Position numbers and translations under genes: made by a program
In this document: piece after piece, positions 28,338 to 39,459 of the stretch
Layout: every line of letters begins with the position of its first letter
How positions within the stretch are numbered: the stretch's first letter is position 1
Assembly: GCF_014640295.1 (NCBI RefSeq)
Contig: NZ_BMGR01000007.1
Coordinates: 216,925 to 280,924 of the forward strand
DNA from: Paenibacillus abyssi
GTDB lineage: Bacteria > Bacillota > Bacilli > Paenibacillales > Paenibacillaceae
DNA: 64,000 nucleotides
Direction of reading: 5' to 3'
Notes under the pieces: model-generated
Seen by the model: the letters and a program-made list of their open reading frames with translations, nothing else
Told to the model about the DNA's origin: nothing
The model's database searches: none

Positions 28338-31300
28338 TTGTTGGACGTAAACAACTTTGAGTATATGAAGATCGGATTGGCCTCCCCGGACAAGATTCGT
28401 TCATGGTCCCGCGGAGAAGTGAAGAAACCGGAAACGATCAACTACCGTACGTTGAAACCAGAAAAAGAAGGCTTGTTCTGCGAGAAGATTTTCGGGCCGA
28501 CGAAAGACTGGGAATGTCATTGCGGTAAATACAAGCGTGTTCGTTACAAAGGTGTGGTTTGTGACCGCTGCGGCGTTGAGGTAACTCGCGCTAAGGTTCG
28601 TCGTGAACGTATGGGTCACATCGAACTCGCAGCTCCGGTCTCGCATATCTGGTATTTCAAAGGCATTCCAAGCCGTATGGGCTTGGCGCTTGATATGTCC
28701 CCTCGTTCGCTCGAGGAGATCATTTACTTTGCATCCTATGTTGTAACGGATCCCGGCGATACGCCTTTGGAGAAGAAACAGCTTCTTTCCGAGAAAGAAT
28801 ACCGCAGCTACCGTGAAAAATACGGCTACGGTTTCCATGCCGGAATGGGTGCGGAAGCAGTCAAACGCCTTCTGCAGGATATCGACGTTGAGCGTGAGCT
28901 CGATATGCTGAAGGAAGAGCTTCGTACAGCACAAGGACAAAGACGTAACCGGGCAATTAAACGGCTTGAAGTCATCGAGGCTTTCCGCAACTCCGGCAAT
29001 GAGCCGGAGTGGATGATCCTTGATGTGCTTCCGGTCATTCCGCCGGAGCTTCGTCCAATGGTTCAGCTTGATGGCGGACGTTTTGCGACATCTGACCTCA
29101 ATGACCTGTACCGCCGTGTTATTAACCGTAACAACCGTCTCAAACGGCTGCTTGATCTTGGCGCGCCGGACATCATCGTTCAGAATGAGAAACGGATGCT
29201 TCAAGAAGCGGTTGATGCTTTGATCGATAACGGCCGCCGTGGCCGTCCTGTTACCGGTCCCGGGAACCGTCCGCTCAAATCGCTCAGCCATATGCTGAAA
29301 GGTAAGCAAGGACGTTTCCGTCAGAACCTGCTCGGTAAACGTGTTGACTACTCAGGCCGTTCTGTTATCGTAGTCGGACCAAGCCTGAAAATGTACCAAT
29401 GCGGTCTTCCGAAGGAAATGGCGCTTGAACTGTTTAAGCCTTTCGTGATGAAGGAGCTTGTCAACAAAGGGCTTGCTCACAATATCAAGAGCGCCAAACG
29501 CAAAGTAGAACGGGTTAGCCCTGAGGTTTGGGATGTTCTTGAAGAAGTGATCAAGGAGCATCCGGTTCTGCTGAACCGTGCCCCTACGCTTCACCGTCTG
29601 GGTATCCAAGCTTTCGAACCGATCCTTGTTGAAGGACGCGCCATTAAACTTCACCCGCTCGTATGTACAGCTTACAACGCTGACTTCGACGGTGACCAAA
29701 TGGCGGTACACGTACCTTTGTCGGCAGAAGCACAAGCGGAAGCCCGTCTGTTGATGCTTGCTTCGGGTAACATCTTGAATCCGAAAGACGGCAAACCGGT
29801 TGTTACTCCGTCTCAGGATATGGTTCTTGGAAGCTTCTACTTGACGATGGATAACAACGAAGCTAAAGGCAGCGGATCGGTGTTTGCGAACGTTAACGAA
29901 GCGATCTCCGCATACCAACGCGGTATTGTTTCGCTGCATGCCCGGATTGTCATTCCTGTCAAAGTGTTGAACAAGAAGACGTTCACAGAAGAACAACAAA
30001 AATCACTGCTGGTGACGACTGTCGGTAAGGTCATCTTCAATGAGATCTTCCCGGATACGTTCCCGTACATCAACGAGGCAACAAAAGCCAACTTGATCAA
30101 CGGCACACCGGATAAATATTTTGTCTATGAAAAAGGTACCGATCTGCAAAAGTTCTTGAATGAAATTTCAATAGCCGGTGCAGTCGGCAAGGAATATCTC
30201 GGTCAAATCATTGCTGAGTGTTTCCGCCAGTACCATACAACACAAACATCGGTTATTTTGGATAAAATCAAGCAGCTTGGTTTTACCTACTCGACCAAAG
30301 CGGGTATTACAATTGCGGTCGACGATGTTATCGTTCCACAAGAGAAAATTAAAATTCTTGAGGAATCCGATGAGAAGGTTAAAGTGGTTACGAATCAGTA
30401 CCGTCGCGGTCTGATTACGAACGACGAGCGTTATGACCGTGTTATCGGGATCTGGAGTAAAGCGAAGGATCAAATTACCGATATCCTCATGAAATCGATG
30501 GATCGTTACAACTCCATCATGCTCATGGTCGATTCCAAAGCGCGGGGTAACAAATCGCAGATCACACAGCTTGGCGGGATGCGCGGTCTGATGGCGAATC
30601 CATCGGGTCGGATCATCGAGTTGCCGATCAAATCGAACTTCCGTGAAGGCCTGACCGTATTGGAGTACTTCATCTCCACTCACGGTGCGCGGAAAGGTTT
30701 GGCGGATACAGCCCTTCGTACAGCGGACTCTGGATACTTGACCCGCCGTCTGGTCGACGTTGCGCAGGATGTCATCGTTCGCGAAGACGATTGCGGAACG
30801 GATAAAGGCTTTACCGTCAGCAAAATCCAAGATGGTAAAGAGGTTATCGAGGATCTGTACGATCGTATTGAAGGTCGTTACTCCTTTGAGACGGTTCGTC
30901 ATCCGCAGACAGGTGAAGTTCTGGTTAACCGTAACGAATTGATTGATTCGAACAAAGCGGACGCCATTATTGAAGCTGGTGTTGAGAAGCTGCAGATCCG
31001 TTCTGTGCTCAGCTGCCGTGCTCGTCATGGGGTTTGTAAGATCTGTTACGGCCGTAACCTTGCTACTGGCAAACACGTGGAGATCGGTGAAGCAGTTGGT
31101 ATTATCGCCGCCCAATCGATCGGTGAGCCGGGAACACAGCTTACAATGCGTACATTCCATACCGGCGGCGTTGCCGGAGACGATATTACGCAAGGTCTTC
31201 CGCGGATTCAAGAGCTCTTCGAAGCCCGGAATCCGAAAGGACAGGCGATTATCTCCGAGCTTGACGGGGTCATTAAAGAAATCCGTGAAGCGAAGGATCG

Positions 31301-31955
31301 CCGTGAGATCGAAGTGCAGGGAGAAGCGGAATCGAAAGTCTACGCTGTCACATACGGTTCCCGTATCCGTGTAACGGTAGGCCAGCATATTGAAGCCGGC
31401 GACGAGCTGACTGATGGTTCGATCGATCCGAAGGATATGCTTCGCATTAAAGGTATCCGCGGCGTTCAGAACTATATTCTTCAGGAAGTTCAACGCGTTT
31501 ACCGGAATCAAGGCGTTGAGATTAACGATAAACACATCGAAGTTATGATCAAGCAGATGCTTCGTAAAATCCGGATTGTGGATGCGGGCGAAACGGTCTT
31601 GCTGCCGGGCGCATTTGTTGATATTCATGAATATGAATCAGCAAACCGCGATGCCATCTTCGCGGATAAAGAACCGGCAGTGGCTAAGCCTGTACTGCTC
31701 GGGATCACGAAAGCATCGCTTGAAACCGACTCCTTCTTGTCGGCAGCTTCCTTCCAAGAAACGACGCGTGTTCTTACGGACGCGGCTATTAAAGGGAAGG
31801 TTGACCAATTGCTCGGCTTGAAAGAGAACGTCATTATTGGTAAGCTGATTCCTGCAGGTACCGGGATGAACCGTTATCGCAGCATCCGCTTTGCCGGCTT
31901 CGAGGATGAACAGCAATTGAGCGATGAAGAGCAGCTGGAGACAGTTGAATCGTAA
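28338..31955 (+). CDS. rpoC: DNA-directed RNA polymerase subunit beta'
   Basis: This 1205-residue subunit contains the active-site aspartate loop [10 protein letters not shown], the N-terminal zinc site (C-H-C-G and C-D-R-C-G) and the second zinc site near [12 protein letters not shown] 28338 is the start, giving M-L-D-V-N-N-F as in Bacillus, with GGAGGG upstream. It lies 52 bases after rpoB in the same transcript. Confidence 0.98.
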   Translation: MLDVNNFEYMKIGLASPDKIRSWSRGEVKKPETINYRTLKPEKEGLFCEKIFGPTKDWECHCGKYKRVRYKGVVCDRCGVEVTRAKVRRERMGHIELAAPVSHIWYFKGIPSRMGLALDMSPRSLEEIIYFASYVVTDPGDTPLEKKQLLSEKEYRSYREKYGYGFHAGMGAEAVKRLLQDIDVERELDMLKEELRTAQGQRRNRAIKRLEVIEAFRNSGNEPEWMILDVLPVIPPELRPMVQLDGGRFATSDLNDLYRRVINRNNRLKRLLDLGAPDIIVQNEKRMLQEAVDALIDNGRRGRPVTGPGNRPLKSLSHMLKGKQGRFRQNLLGKRVDYSGRSVIVVGPSLKMYQCGLPKEMALELFKPFVMKELVNKGLAHNIKSAKRKVERVSPEVWDVLEEVIKEHPVLLNRAPTLHRLGIQAFEPILVEGRAIKLHPLVCTAYNADFDGDQMAVHVPLSAEAQAEARLLMLASGNILNPKDGKPVVTPSQDMVLGSFYLTMDNNEAKGSGSVFANVNEAISAYQRGIVSLHARIVIPVKVLNKKTFTEEQQKSLLVTTVGKVIFNEIFPDTFPYINEATKANLINGTPDKYFVYEKGTDLQKFLNEISIAGAVGKEYLGQIIAECFRQYHTTQTSVILDKIKQLGFTYSTKAGITIAVDDVIVPQEKIKILEESDEKVKVVTNQYRRGLITNDERYDRVIGIWSKAKDQITDILMKSMDRYNSIMLMVDSKARGNKSQITQLGGMRGLMANPSGRIIELPIKSNFREGLTVLEYFISTHGARKGLADTALRTADSGYLTRRLVDVAQDVIVREDDCGTDKGFTVSKIQDGKEVIEDLYDRIEGRYSFETVRHPQTGEVLVNRNELIDSNKADAIIEAGVEKLQIRSVLSCRARHGVCKICYGRNLATGKHVEIGEAVGIIAAQSIGEPGTQLTMRTFHTGGVAGDDITQGLPRIQELFEARNPKGQAIISELDGVIKEIREAKDRREIEVQGEAESKVYAVTYGSRIRVTVGQHIEAGDELTDGSIDPKDMLRIKGIRGVQNYILQEVQRVYRNQGVEINDKHIEVMIKQMLRKIRIVDAGETVLLPGAFVDIHEYESANRDAIFADKEPAVAKPVLLGITKASLETDSFLSAASFQETTRVLTDAAIKGKVDQLLGLKENVIIGKLIPAGTGMNRYRSIRFAGFEDEQQLSDEEQLETVES

Positions 31956-31972
31956 TTAAATAAACAGAGTAG

Positions 31973-32026
31973 GGGATGTGGGTAAGGCTCACGTATGCTT
32001 GCCAACATCCCGTTTCTGTTTTGAAA
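31973..32026 (+). terminator. Terminator after rpoC
   Basis: GGGATGT (31973-31979) pairs with ACATCCC (32005-32011), continuing through GG/CC and AAG/CTT pairs around a loop. A T-rich tail, CGTTTCTGTTTT, follows. Confidence 0.7.
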
Positions 32027-32080
32027 TATCTTTCTAACAAGATTATTTGATCAATTCACGGAATCAAAGCACATTTCATC

Positions 32081-32110
32081 TTGACATTATAGGGTATGAG
32101 GTGCTAATAT
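32081..32110 (+). promoter_or_regulatory. Sigma-A promoter of the str operon
   Basis: A consensus TTGACA (32081-32086) is 18 bases from TAATAT (32105-32110), 65 bases before rplGB. Confidence 0.75.
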
Positions 32111-32174
32111 ATCGAAGTGTGCCTAAATGCTTGGATCCTGTGCTTGTTTTACTATATTAGAAGGATGAGATTCC

Positions 32175-32405
32175 ATGCCATTTAAGATCGGCACGAAACA
32201 GACGACAAAGATGGTTGAGCAGCGTAAAGCAACGCTTGTCTACGTCGCTGAAGATGCAGATCCACGGATCACGGACAAGATTGTCCAGCAATGCAACAAA
32301 GCTGGCATTGATGTAACCTGGGTCGACACGATGAAGAACCTCGGGATTACCTGCGGGATTGACATCGGGGCAGCCATGGCTGCATTGGTTCCTGATGAAG
32401 AATAA
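32175..32405 (+). CDS. rplGB: L7Ae-family ribosomal protein (YbxF type)
   Basis: The 76-residue L7Ae-like protein is expected to bind kink-turn RNA. Conserved words include A-E-D-A-D-P-R, C-N-K-A-G-I and L-G-I-T-C-G-I-D-I-G-A. The Bacillus orthologue YbxF occupies the same place before rpsL. AGGATGAG precedes the ATG. It opens the str operon. Confidence 0.92.
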   Translation: MPFKIGTKQTTKMVEQRKATLVYVAEDADPRITDKIVQQCNKAGIDVTWVDTMKNLGITCGIDIGAAMAALVPDEE

Positions 32406-32544
32406 GTAAATTCGTTTTTACCGGTAGGCTGAAAGTCGATTGGTAGAAACTTTTGTTTGTTTCTTTATGAACCGCCTGGATCTGTGGGCTTAGATTTTGG
32501 GTAAGGGCTACTACGCAAGACAGTTATGGGAAGGGGGTGGCAGC

Positions 32545-32964
32545 ATGCCAACAATTAATCAGCTAGTTCGCAAAGGCCGTGAGGCTAAAGTGGTCAAGTC
32601 GAAATCTCCTGCACTGCAAAGAGGCTTCAACGCGTTGAAACGCGAAGAAACCGGTCAAAGCTCCCCGCAAAAACGTGGTGTTTGCACTCGTGTAGGTACG
32701 ATGACGCCGAAAAAACCGAACTCCGCTCTGCGGAAATATGCGCGTGTACGTTTGACGAACCGCGTAGAGGTTACGGCTTACATCGGAGGGATTGGACACA
32801 ACCTGCAAGAGCACAGCGTGGTATTGGTACGTGGCGGTCGGGTAAAAGATCTTCCGGGTGTACGTTACCACATCGTACGCGGTGCGCTTGATACTGCAGG
32901 CGTGAACAACCGTAAACAAGCTCGTTCCAAATACGGTACGAAGCGTCCGAAAGAGAAAAAGTAA
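32545..32964 (+). CDS. rpsL: 30S ribosomal protein S12
   Basis: S12 (139 residues) is part of the decoding centre. The [11 protein letters not shown] and K-D-L-P-G-V-R-Y-H segments carry wild-type lysines, so no streptomycin-resistance change is visible. ATG 32545 follows GAAGGGGGTGG; the frame extends 48 bases upstream without homology. A 139-base gap separates it from rplGB. Confidence 0.97.
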   Translation: MPTINQLVRKGREAKVVKSKSPALQRGFNALKREETGQSSPQKRGVCTRVGTMTPKKPNSALRKYARVRLTNRVEVTAYIGGIGHNLQEHSVVLVRGGRVKDLPGVRYHIVRGALDTAGVNNRKQARSKYGTKRPKEKK

Positions 32965-33028
32965 TTCATCATAAGGGTAAATGACTTATGAACGACAATG
33001 ACTATTAGAAGAAAGGGGGATTTCCTCA

Positions 33029-33499
33029 ATGCCACGTAAAGGTCCAGTAACAAAACGTGATGTATTACCGGATCCGGTATACAGCAGCAAATTGGTAACA
33101 CGTTTGATCAACCGTATTATGATCGACGGTAAACGCGGTGTAGCTCAAACCATTCTTTATGATGCGTTCAATGTAATCCAAGAGCGTACGGGTAAAGATC
33201 CTATGGAAGTGTTTGAAGCCGCGATTAAAAATATTATGCCTGTTCTTGAAGTTAAAGCTCGCCGTGTCGGTGGTGCGAACTATCAAGTACCGATCGAGGT
33301 TAAACCAGAACGCCGTACGTCGCTTGGTCTCCGTTGGCTCGTGAACTATTCACGTAACCGCGGCGAGAAAACGATGGAAGAGCGTTTGGCAGCCGAGATC
33401 ATCGATGCTTCCAACAACACAGGCGCATCGGTTAAGAAACGCGAAGATACACACAAAATGGCGGAAGCGAACAAAGCGTTTGCACATTACCGCTGGTAG
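33029..33499 (+). CDS. rpsG: 30S ribosomal protein S7
   Basis: S7 (156 residues) nucleates assembly of the 30S head. The conserved [14 protein letters not shown] segment is visible. AAAGGGGG precedes the ATG. It is 64 bases after rpsL and 28 before fusA. Confidence 0.97.
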   Translation: MPRKGPVTKRDVLPDPVYSSKLVTRLINRIMIDGKRGVAQTILYDAFNVIQERTGKDPMEVFEAAIKNIMPVLEVKARRVGGANYQVPIEVKPERRTSLGLRWLVNYSRNRGEKTMEERLAAEIIDASNNTGASVKKREDTHKMAEANKAFAHYRW

Positions 33500-33527
33500 G
33501 ATTTAAAATACGAAAGGAGACAAATTC

Positions 33528-35603
33528 ATGGCTAGAGAATTCTCCTTGAAAGATACGCGCAATATTGGTATCATGGCGCATATTGATGCCGGTAAAACGA
33601 CGACTACCGAGCGGATCCTGTTCTACACAGGCCGTACCCACAAAATCGGTGAAGTGCACGAAGGTGCAGCAACGATGGACTGGATGGAGCAGGAACAAGA
33701 GCGCGGAATTACGATTACTTCCGCTGCTACGACTGCTCAATGGAAAGGTCACCGCATCAACATCATCGATACTCCGGGTCACGTTGACTTCACTGTTGAA
33801 GTTGAACGTTCCCTACGCGTATTGGACGGGGCCGTTGGGGTTTTCAGTGCGAAAGAGGGCGTAGAGCCGCAGTCTGAGACCGTATGGCGTCAGGCTGACC
33901 GCTATGGCGTACCGCGTATCGCATACGTCAACAAGATGGACATCATTGGCGCAGACTTCTTGAATGTTATCAAGAGCATGCGTGAGCGTCTTCAGGCTAA
34001 TGCTGTTGCGATCCAACTCCCGATCGGCGCCGAGAATGATTTCATCGGTCTGATCGATATCGTTGACCGCGTAGCTTACAAGTACAAGGACGATCTTGGT
34101 AAAGATCCAGAGCAAATTGAAATTCCTGACGAGTATAAAGAGCAAGTTGAAGAACTTCGCTTGGAGCTCGTTGAGAAAGTCGCTGAACTGGACGAAGAGC
34201 TTACAATGAAATATCTTGAAGGAGAAGAAATCTCCGTACAAGAAATCAAAGCAGCTCTCCGTAAGGGCGTTTGTGATGTTAAGATTTTCCCTGTGGTATG
34301 TGGATCTTCTTATCGTAACAAAGGCGTTCAGATGGTTCTCGACGCAGTTGTTGATTACCTTCCATCTCCGATCGACGTACCTGACATTAAAGGTGTGCTT
34401 GAGGATGGAACGGAAACGATCCGTAAATCTGCTGATGATCAACCATTTGCAGCATTGGCGTTCAAAATTGCAACTGACCCGTTTGTTGGTAAATTGACGT
34501 TCTTCCGTGTGTATTCCGGCGTTCTGTCTTCCGGTTCTTACGTTCTTAATGCCACTAAAGGCAAACGTGAGCGCGTAGGCCGTATTCTCCAGATGCATGC
34601 GAACAGCCGTCAAGAGATTTCCGAGGTTTATGCAGGTGATATCGCTGCTGCGGTCGGTCTGAAAGACACGATTACAGGCGACACGCTTTGCGATGAAAAG
34701 AACCCGGTTATTCTCGAATCCATGAACTTCCCTGAGCCGGTTATCCAAATCGCAATTGAGCCGAAGACGAAAGCCGACCAGGACAAAATGGGTGTTGCAC
34801 TTTCCAAGCTTTCTGAGGAAGATCCGACTTTCCGTGCCTACACTGATGAAGAAACAGGACAAACGATCATCGCTGGTATGGGTGAGCTTCACCTTGAAAT
34901 CATCGTTGACCGTATGGTTCGTGAATTCAAAGTAGAAACGAATGTTGGTAAACCACAGGTTGCTTACCGTGAAACATTTAAAACTGCTGCTAAGGTTGAA
35001 GGTAAGTTCGTTCGCCAATCCGGTGGCCGTGGTCAATATGGTCATTGCTGGGTCGAGTTCGAACCGCAAGAGCCAGGTGCAGGGTTCGTATTTGAAAACA
35101 AAATCGTCGGTGGCGTAGTACCTCGTGAGTACATCCCTGCTGTTCAAGCTGGTATTGAAGAGTCGATGAAGAACGGCGTTATCGCTGGCTTCCCGCTCGT
35201 TGATATCAAAGCTAGAATCGTTGACGGATCCTACCATGATGTCGACTCCTCGGAGATGGCGTTTAAAATTGCCGGATCGATGGCGCTTAAAGCGGCTAAG
35301 GACAAATGTAACCCTGTTCTGCTTGAGCCAATCATGAAGGTAGAAGTTACAGTTCCAGAAGAGTACATGGGCGATGTTATGGGTATGTTGAACTCCCGTC
35401 GTGGTCGCATTGAAGGTATGGATTCCCGTGCAGGTGCACAAATTATCCGTGCTAAGGTGCCTTTGGCTGAGATGTTCGGTTACTCCACAACACTCCGTTC
35501 CGGTACACAAGGACGCGGTGTATTCGCAATGGAGCTTTCTCATTACGAAGAAGTTCCTAAATCGATCTCTGAAGAGATCATCTCCAAGACTAAAGGCGCT
35601 TAA
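33528..35603 (+). CDS. fusA: Elongation factor G
   Basis: EF-G (691 residues) drives GTP-dependent translocation and ribosome recycling. The P-loop [18 protein letters not shown] and N-K-M-D motifs are in place, and the length fits the housekeeping enzyme. GAAAGGAG precedes the ATG. Confidence 0.98.
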   Translation: MAREFSLKDTRNIGIMAHIDAGKTTTTERILFYTGRTHKIGEVHEGAATMDWMEQEQERGITITSAATTAQWKGHRINIIDTPGHVDFTVEVERSLRVLDGAVGVFSAKEGVEPQSETVWRQADRYGVPRIAYVNKMDIIGADFLNVIKSMRERLQANAVAIQLPIGAENDFIGLIDIVDRVAYKYKDDLGKDPEQIEIPDEYKEQVEELRLELVEKVAELDEELTMKYLEGEEISVQEIKAALRKGVCDVKIFPVVCGSSYRNKGVQMVLDAVVDYLPSPIDVPDIKGVLEDGTETIRKSADDQPFAALAFKIATDPFVGKLTFFRVYSGVLSSGSYVLNATKGKRERVGRILQMHANSRQEISEVYAGDIAAAVGLKDTITGDTLCDEKNPVILESMNFPEPVIQIAIEPKTKADQDKMGVALSKLSEEDPTFRAYTDEETGQTIIAGMGELHLEIIVDRMVREFKVETNVGKPQVAYRETFKTAAKVEGKFVRQSGGRGQYGHCWVEFEPQEPGAGFVFENKIVGGVVPREYIPAVQAGIEESMKNGVIAGFPLVDIKARIVDGSYHDVDSSEMAFKIAGSMALKAAKDKCNPVLLEPIMKVEVTVPEEYMGDVMGMLNSRRGRIEGMDSRAGAQIIRAKVPLAEMFGYSTTLRSGTQGRGVFAMELSHYEEVPKSISEEIISKTKGA

Positions 35604-35642
35604 TTATAACGCAATTGAACCTTGGAATAACATTTTGCATTT

Positions 35643-35681
35643 GGCCAGACGTCGCTTGCTTACAAGCAGCGCTGTCGGGCC
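35643..35681 (+). other. Stem-loop in the fusA-tuf gap
   Basis: GGCC at 35643 pairs with GGCC ending at 35681, enclosing GAC/GTC and a GCTTG-CTTA-CAAGC hairpin. It has no T-run, so it may be an RNA processing or stabilising structure separating fusA and tuf. Confidence 0.5.
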
Positions 35682-35721
35682 CACACATATAATTTCCTAA
35701 TATTAAGGAGGAATAAGTTCA

Positions 35722-36912
35722 ATGGCTAAGGCAAAATTTGAACGTAACAAACCGCACGTTAATATCGGTACAATTGGTCACGTTGACCATGGTAAAACAA
35801 CTCTGACTGCTGCCATCACAACCGTTCTTTCCAAAAAATACGGCGGCGCAGCAATCGCATTCGACCAAATCGATAAAGCACCAGAAGAGCGCGAGCGTGG
35901 TATCACAATCTCCACTGCACACGTAGAGTACGAAACTCCTAACCGTCACTATGCACACGTTGACTGCCCAGGTCACGCCGACTATGTTAAAAACATGATC
36001 ACTGGTGCAGCACAAATGGATGGAGCAATCCTGGTTGTATCCGCAGCTGACGGCCCAATGCCGCAAACTCGCGAGCACATCTTGCTTTCCAAGCAAGTAG
36101 GCGTTCCTTACATCGTAGTATTCTTGAACAAATGCGACATGGTTGAAGACGAAGAGTTGCTTGAACTGGTTGAGATGGAAGTTCGCGACCTTCTGAACGA
36201 GTATGAGTTCCCAGGCGATGACACTCCAATCATCCGTGGTGCAGCTCGTGAAGCTCTTACAAACCCAGACGGTCCTTGGGCCGACAAAATCGTTGAGTTG
36301 TTCGAGCAAGTTGACCAATACATCCCAACTCCAGAGCGTGACACTGACAAGCCTTTCCTTATGCCTGTCGAGGACGTGTTCACAATCACAGGTCGTGGTA
36401 CAGTTGCTACAGGTCGCGTAGAGCGCGGTGTAGTTAAAGTCGGCGACGAAGTTGAAATCATCGGTTTGCAAGAAGAAACTCGCAAATCCGTATGTACTGG
36501 TGTAGAAATGTTCCGTAAATTGCTTGACTCCGCTCAAGCAGGGGACAACATCGGCGCATTGCTTCGTGGTGTTGAGCGTAAAGACATCGAGCGTGGCCAA
36601 GTTATTGCGAAACCAGGTTCCGTTAAACCGCACACTAACTTCACAGCTCAAATCTACGTTTTGACTAAAGAAGAGGGTGGCCGTCATAAGCCTTTTTTCA
36701 CGGGCTACCGTCCACAGTTCTACTTCCGTACAACTGACGTTACAGGTATCATCAACCTGCCAGAAGGCACTGAGATGGTAATGCCTGGTGATAACATCAC
36801 TGTTACAGTTGAACTGATCGCTCCTATCGCCGTTGAAGAAGGTACTCGCTTCGCGATCCGTGAAGGCGGCCGTACTGTAGGCGCTGGCGCAGTTGCATCC
36901 ATCCAAAAATAA
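35722..36912 (+). CDS. tuf: Elongation factor Tu
   Basis: EF-Tu (396 residues) delivers aminoacyl-t[19 protein letters not shown] and N-K-C-D motifs are present. Codon use is strongly biased, as expected for a very highly expressed gene. AAGGAGG precedes the ATG. It ends the str operon at a terminator. Confidence 0.98.
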   Translation: MAKAKFERNKPHVNIGTIGHVDHGKTTLTAAITTVLSKKYGGAAIAFDQIDKAPEERERGITISTAHVEYETPNRHYAHVDCPGHADYVKNMITGAAQMDGAILVVSAADGPMPQTREHILLSKQVGVPYIVVFLNKCDMVEDEELLELVEMEVRDLLNEYEFPGDDTPIIRGAAREALTNPDGPWADKIVELFEQVDQYIPTPERDTDKPFLMPVEDVFTITGRGTVATGRVERGVVKVGDEVEIIGLQEETRKSVCTGVEMFRKLLDSAQAGDNIGALLRGVERKDIERGQVIAKPGSVKPHTNFTAQIYVLTKEEGGRHKPFFTGYRPQFYFRTTDVTGIINLPEGTEMVMPGDNITVTVELIAPIAVEEGTRFAIREGGRTVGAGAVASIQK

Positions 36913-36944
36913 GCCGGTGCGGCATCAGCCGCCCTGCTTGACCA

Positions 36945-36977
36945 GAAGCCTCCACATTTGTGGGGGTTTCTTTTTTA
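36945..36977 (+). terminator. tuf / str operon terminator
   Basis: CCTCCACA pairs with TGTGGGGG around a minimal loop, and a TTTCTTTTTT tail follows. Confidence 0.8.
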
Positions 36978-37011
36978 TGATCGCCATCCAGTGCTGCACC
37001 TCGAGCTCCTT

Positions 37012-37260
37012 TTCCGGAAAAAGTTGCAGCCTCAAGGGATGCGCAGCGTGCCTTCGTTCGGAAAAGAAGCGATATCCTCAAGGGATGCACGGCGTGCCTT
37101 CGTTCGGAAAAGAAGCGATAGCCTCAAGGGATACACAGCGTGCCTTCTTTCGGAAAAGAAGCGATAACCTCAAGGGATACGCAGCGTGCCTTCTTTCGGA
37201 AAAGAAGCGATAACCTCAAGGGATACACAGCGTGCCTTCGTTCCAGAAAAGCGGCAGCCT
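37012..37260 (+). repeat. 46-bp tandem repeat array
   Basis: Units begin with CCTCAAGGGAT at 37030, 37076, 37122, 37168 and 37214, an exact 46-base period; the first is preceded by a diverged half unit and the last is incomplete. Units differ at a few positions only. Units 3 and 4 contain CTTCTTT-CGGA-AAAGAAG, a seven-base-pair hairpin (for example 37144-37161). A 46-base unit shifts frame, so the array is not a protein repeat. Confidence 0.95.
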
Positions 37261-37275
37261 CCGCCTGCTGTTTAG

Positions 37276-37316
37276 CCTGTGTTCTTATTGAACTTATTAT
37301 ATAGTAACAACACAGG
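37276..37316 (+). repeat. Inverted repeat with 25-base spacer
   Basis: CCTGTGTT (37276-37283) and AACACAGG (37309-37316) are perfect inverted repeats around an AT-rich spacer. The following TAAAGGCAGGACGTA (37319-37333) recurs at 53820-53834 beside another inverted repeat. Confidence 0.6.
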
Positions 37317-37733
37317 TTTAAAGGCAGGACGTAAACTCTCCGGCTGCTCGCTTTTCCCTGCACTGCGTCTCTTGTTGCACTGTAATCATAAAGCAGCTGC
37401 CCAGTAGCGACTCTCGCTTAGCTGTACCCGGTTATTTTTTGATTTCCTTAATTTCTTAATTGCTGCTATGTGTGTAATGGACATATTTGTCTTTTAGCGG
37501 CTGGAATGATCGGTGTTGGGAATTCTAACGGACATATGTGTCTCTAAGAAGACTATTTAAACAGAAAGCAGTCGTTTTTGTCCTGTAAAGGTCTAAAATG
37601 TCCGTTAGCAATTGAATCTTTCATTATATTTCCTCTAAGGGACACGTTTGTCCGTTACTGTAATGAGGCCAACGCCTGTGGAAATTCTCGGCGCGGTAAA
37701 ATTGTAAATTCAATATACATTGGTGGATAGAAT

Positions 37734-37767
37734 AAGCATGCCCGCATTATTAACCTCGGGTATGCTT
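37734..37767 (+). terminator. Unassigned intrinsic terminator in the tuf-rpsJ gap
   Basis: An 11-base-pair stem (37734-37744 with 37757-37767, one G-U) is followed by TTTATTCTTAT. No annotated + strand gene lies between it and the tuf terminator. Confidence 0.6.
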
Positions 37768-37883
37768 TTATTCTTATAGAAGAAACACAATTTGCTGCGT
37801 AGTTAATTTGGAGTGTAAAGTTCAATAAAATACCATATATGTTATAATGCTTAAATTGAGTCTTGATGCATGGTGGTGAGATA

Positions 37884-38003
37884 ATGTTATGGTTAAAGTC
37901 AAATAACACAAAACCGGGCACAGTGACAATAATCCCAGTGTTTAAGGGAGAGCAGCGAAGTTCCAACCGTTCTTGGGCAATATGTCTGGTTCAGCTGCAT
38001 TAG
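37884..38003 (+). CDS. Possible short ORF, perhaps a frameshifted remnant
   Basis: A 39-codon frame from ATG 37884 has GGTGGTGAG seven bases upstream and a TTCAAT-16-TATAAT promoter candidate at 37821-37848. In the overlapping frame a 31-codon continuation (ATG 37982 to TGA 38075-38077) reads like ordinary protein. A single base change could join them. I do not recognise either part; it may be a small gene, a broken gene or chance. Confidence 0.25.
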   Translation: MLWLKSNNTKPGTVTIIPVFKGEQRSSNRSWAICLVQLH

Positions 38004-38244
38004 GCTGCGAAGGGAACAAATGCTATATCGCTGTTGACGTGGTCTGCGAGAGAATGGCTGAAAAGTTCATGTTTTGAAGACTAATTATTAATGCCGCCGA
38101 TTATAAAGACGGTATATTATTTTCGCCACTTGTGGAGAAATGGATACTGCGGCGAAGCAGCGGGAGATGCAATCCACCGTAAAGTTTATGTTCCGCCACC
38201 CCTTCGAAAAGGCCCCGAGTTTAACGGCGGAAGGAGGTTGTTGC

Positions 38245-38304
38245 GTGAGCCGCACTGCTGTGCGCAGTGTTATCCAAATTCGACACAAAAAAATCTTGCA
38301 TTAG
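38245..38304 (+). CDS. Possible 19-codon ORF upstream of the S10 promoter
   Basis: GTG 38245 follows GGAAGGAGG at good spacing and opens 19 basic codons ending at TAG 38302-38304. A stem (TTCCGCC 38191-38197 with GGCGGAA 38226-38232) abuts the ribosome binding site. The peptide is not recognised and the frame could be chance. Confidence 0.2.
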   Translation: MSRTAVRSVIQIRHKKILH

Positions 38305-38324
38305 CCCGCAATTTTATGTATAAT
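38296..38324 (+). promoter_or_regulatory. Sigma-A promoter of the S10 operon
   Basis: TTGCAT (38296-38301) and TATAAT (38319-38324) are 17 bases apart, with an extended -10 (TATG before TATAAT). A start near 38331 gives a leader of about 130 bases. Confidence 0.75.
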
Positions 38325-38355
38325 TGTGAACGTTGGTCTGTGACTGTGCGATGAT

Positions 38356-38770
<415 letters not shown>

Positions 38771-38810
38771 TTCCAGTAGAACGGAATAGGAAAGGAAATG
38801 AGGTGTCAAC

Positions 38811-39434
38811 ATGAAAGGTATCTTAGGGAAAAAGCTTGGAATGACTCAAGTGTTTACCGCAGAGGGTAACGTAATTCCGGTTACGGTTATCGAAGCTGGT
38901 CCTTGTGTGGTTCTGCAGAAGAAAGACCAAGAGAATGATGGATACGAAGCGATCCAGCTTGGTTTCTCCGATAAGAAAGAAAAAAGAGCGATCAAACCTG
39001 AAATCGGCCATGCCAAGAAGGCGAACTCGACTCCTAAGCGCTACGTTCGTGAATTCCGCGGTGTAAACATCGGTGAATACGAAGTTGGTGCAGAAGTAAA
39101 AGCCGACCTGTTTGCCGAAGGCGAATTCGTTGACGTTACAGGTATTTCTAAAGGTAAAGGTTTTGCAGGCGTTATTAAACGTTGGGGACAAAGCACAGGC
39201 CCAATGTCACACGGTTCCCGTTACCACCGCGGACCAGGTTCGATGGGTTCCATCCAAGCGAACCGCGTGCCAAAGGGTAAACGTCTTCCAGGTCATATGG
39301 GTCATGATACAATCACGATTCAAAACCTTGAAATCGTCCGTGTAGATGCAGAACGCAATGTGTTGCTGGTTAAAGGCTCCATTCCGGGTCCTAAAAACAG
39401 CTTCGTGAAAGTAAAAACTACGGTGAAGAAATAA
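38811..39434 (+). CDS. rplC: 50S ribosomal protein L3
   Basis: L3 (207 residues) reaches the peptidyl transferase centre. G-K-K-L-G-M-T-Q at the start and the loop segment G-H-M-G-H-D-T are visible. It follows rpsJ by 40 bases. Confidence 0.97.
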   Translation: MKGILGKKLGMTQVFTAEGNVIPVTVIEAGPCVVLQKKDQENDGYEAIQLGFSDKKEKRAIKPEIGHAKKANSTPKRYVREFRGVNIGEYEVGAEVKADLFAEGEFVDVTGISKGKGFAGVIKRWGQSTGPMSHGSRYHRGPGSMGSIQANRVPKGKRLPGHMGHDTITIQNLEIVRVDAERNVLLVKGSIPGPKNSFVKVKTTVKK

Positions 39435-39459
39435 GCTTACAAGAAAGGAGGAACAAGCA

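Noticed and set aside
28826..29038. Streptomycin, rifampicin or macrolide resistance changes in rpsL, rpoB or rplV
   Set aside because: The key segments of all three proteins read as wild type.
30168..31628. 486-residue minus-strand frame opposite rpoC
   Set aside because: Fully inside rpoC with shadow-type composition.
33813..35543. 576-residue minus-strand frame opposite fusA
   Set aside because: Same reasoning: Asn/Thr/Phe-rich translation caused by fusA codon use.
35719..36906. 395-residue minus-strand frame opposite tuf
   Set aside because: It mirrors tuf codon bias, has no ribosome binding site and resembles no family; a shadow of a highly biased gene.
36893..37213. 106-residue frame across the tandem repeat
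   Set aside because: Runs through the tuf terminator and the 46-base repeat, which changes frame every unit; not a protein repeat.
37012..37260. CRISPR array
   Set aside because: Units are directly adjacent with no unique spacers, and no cas genes are present.
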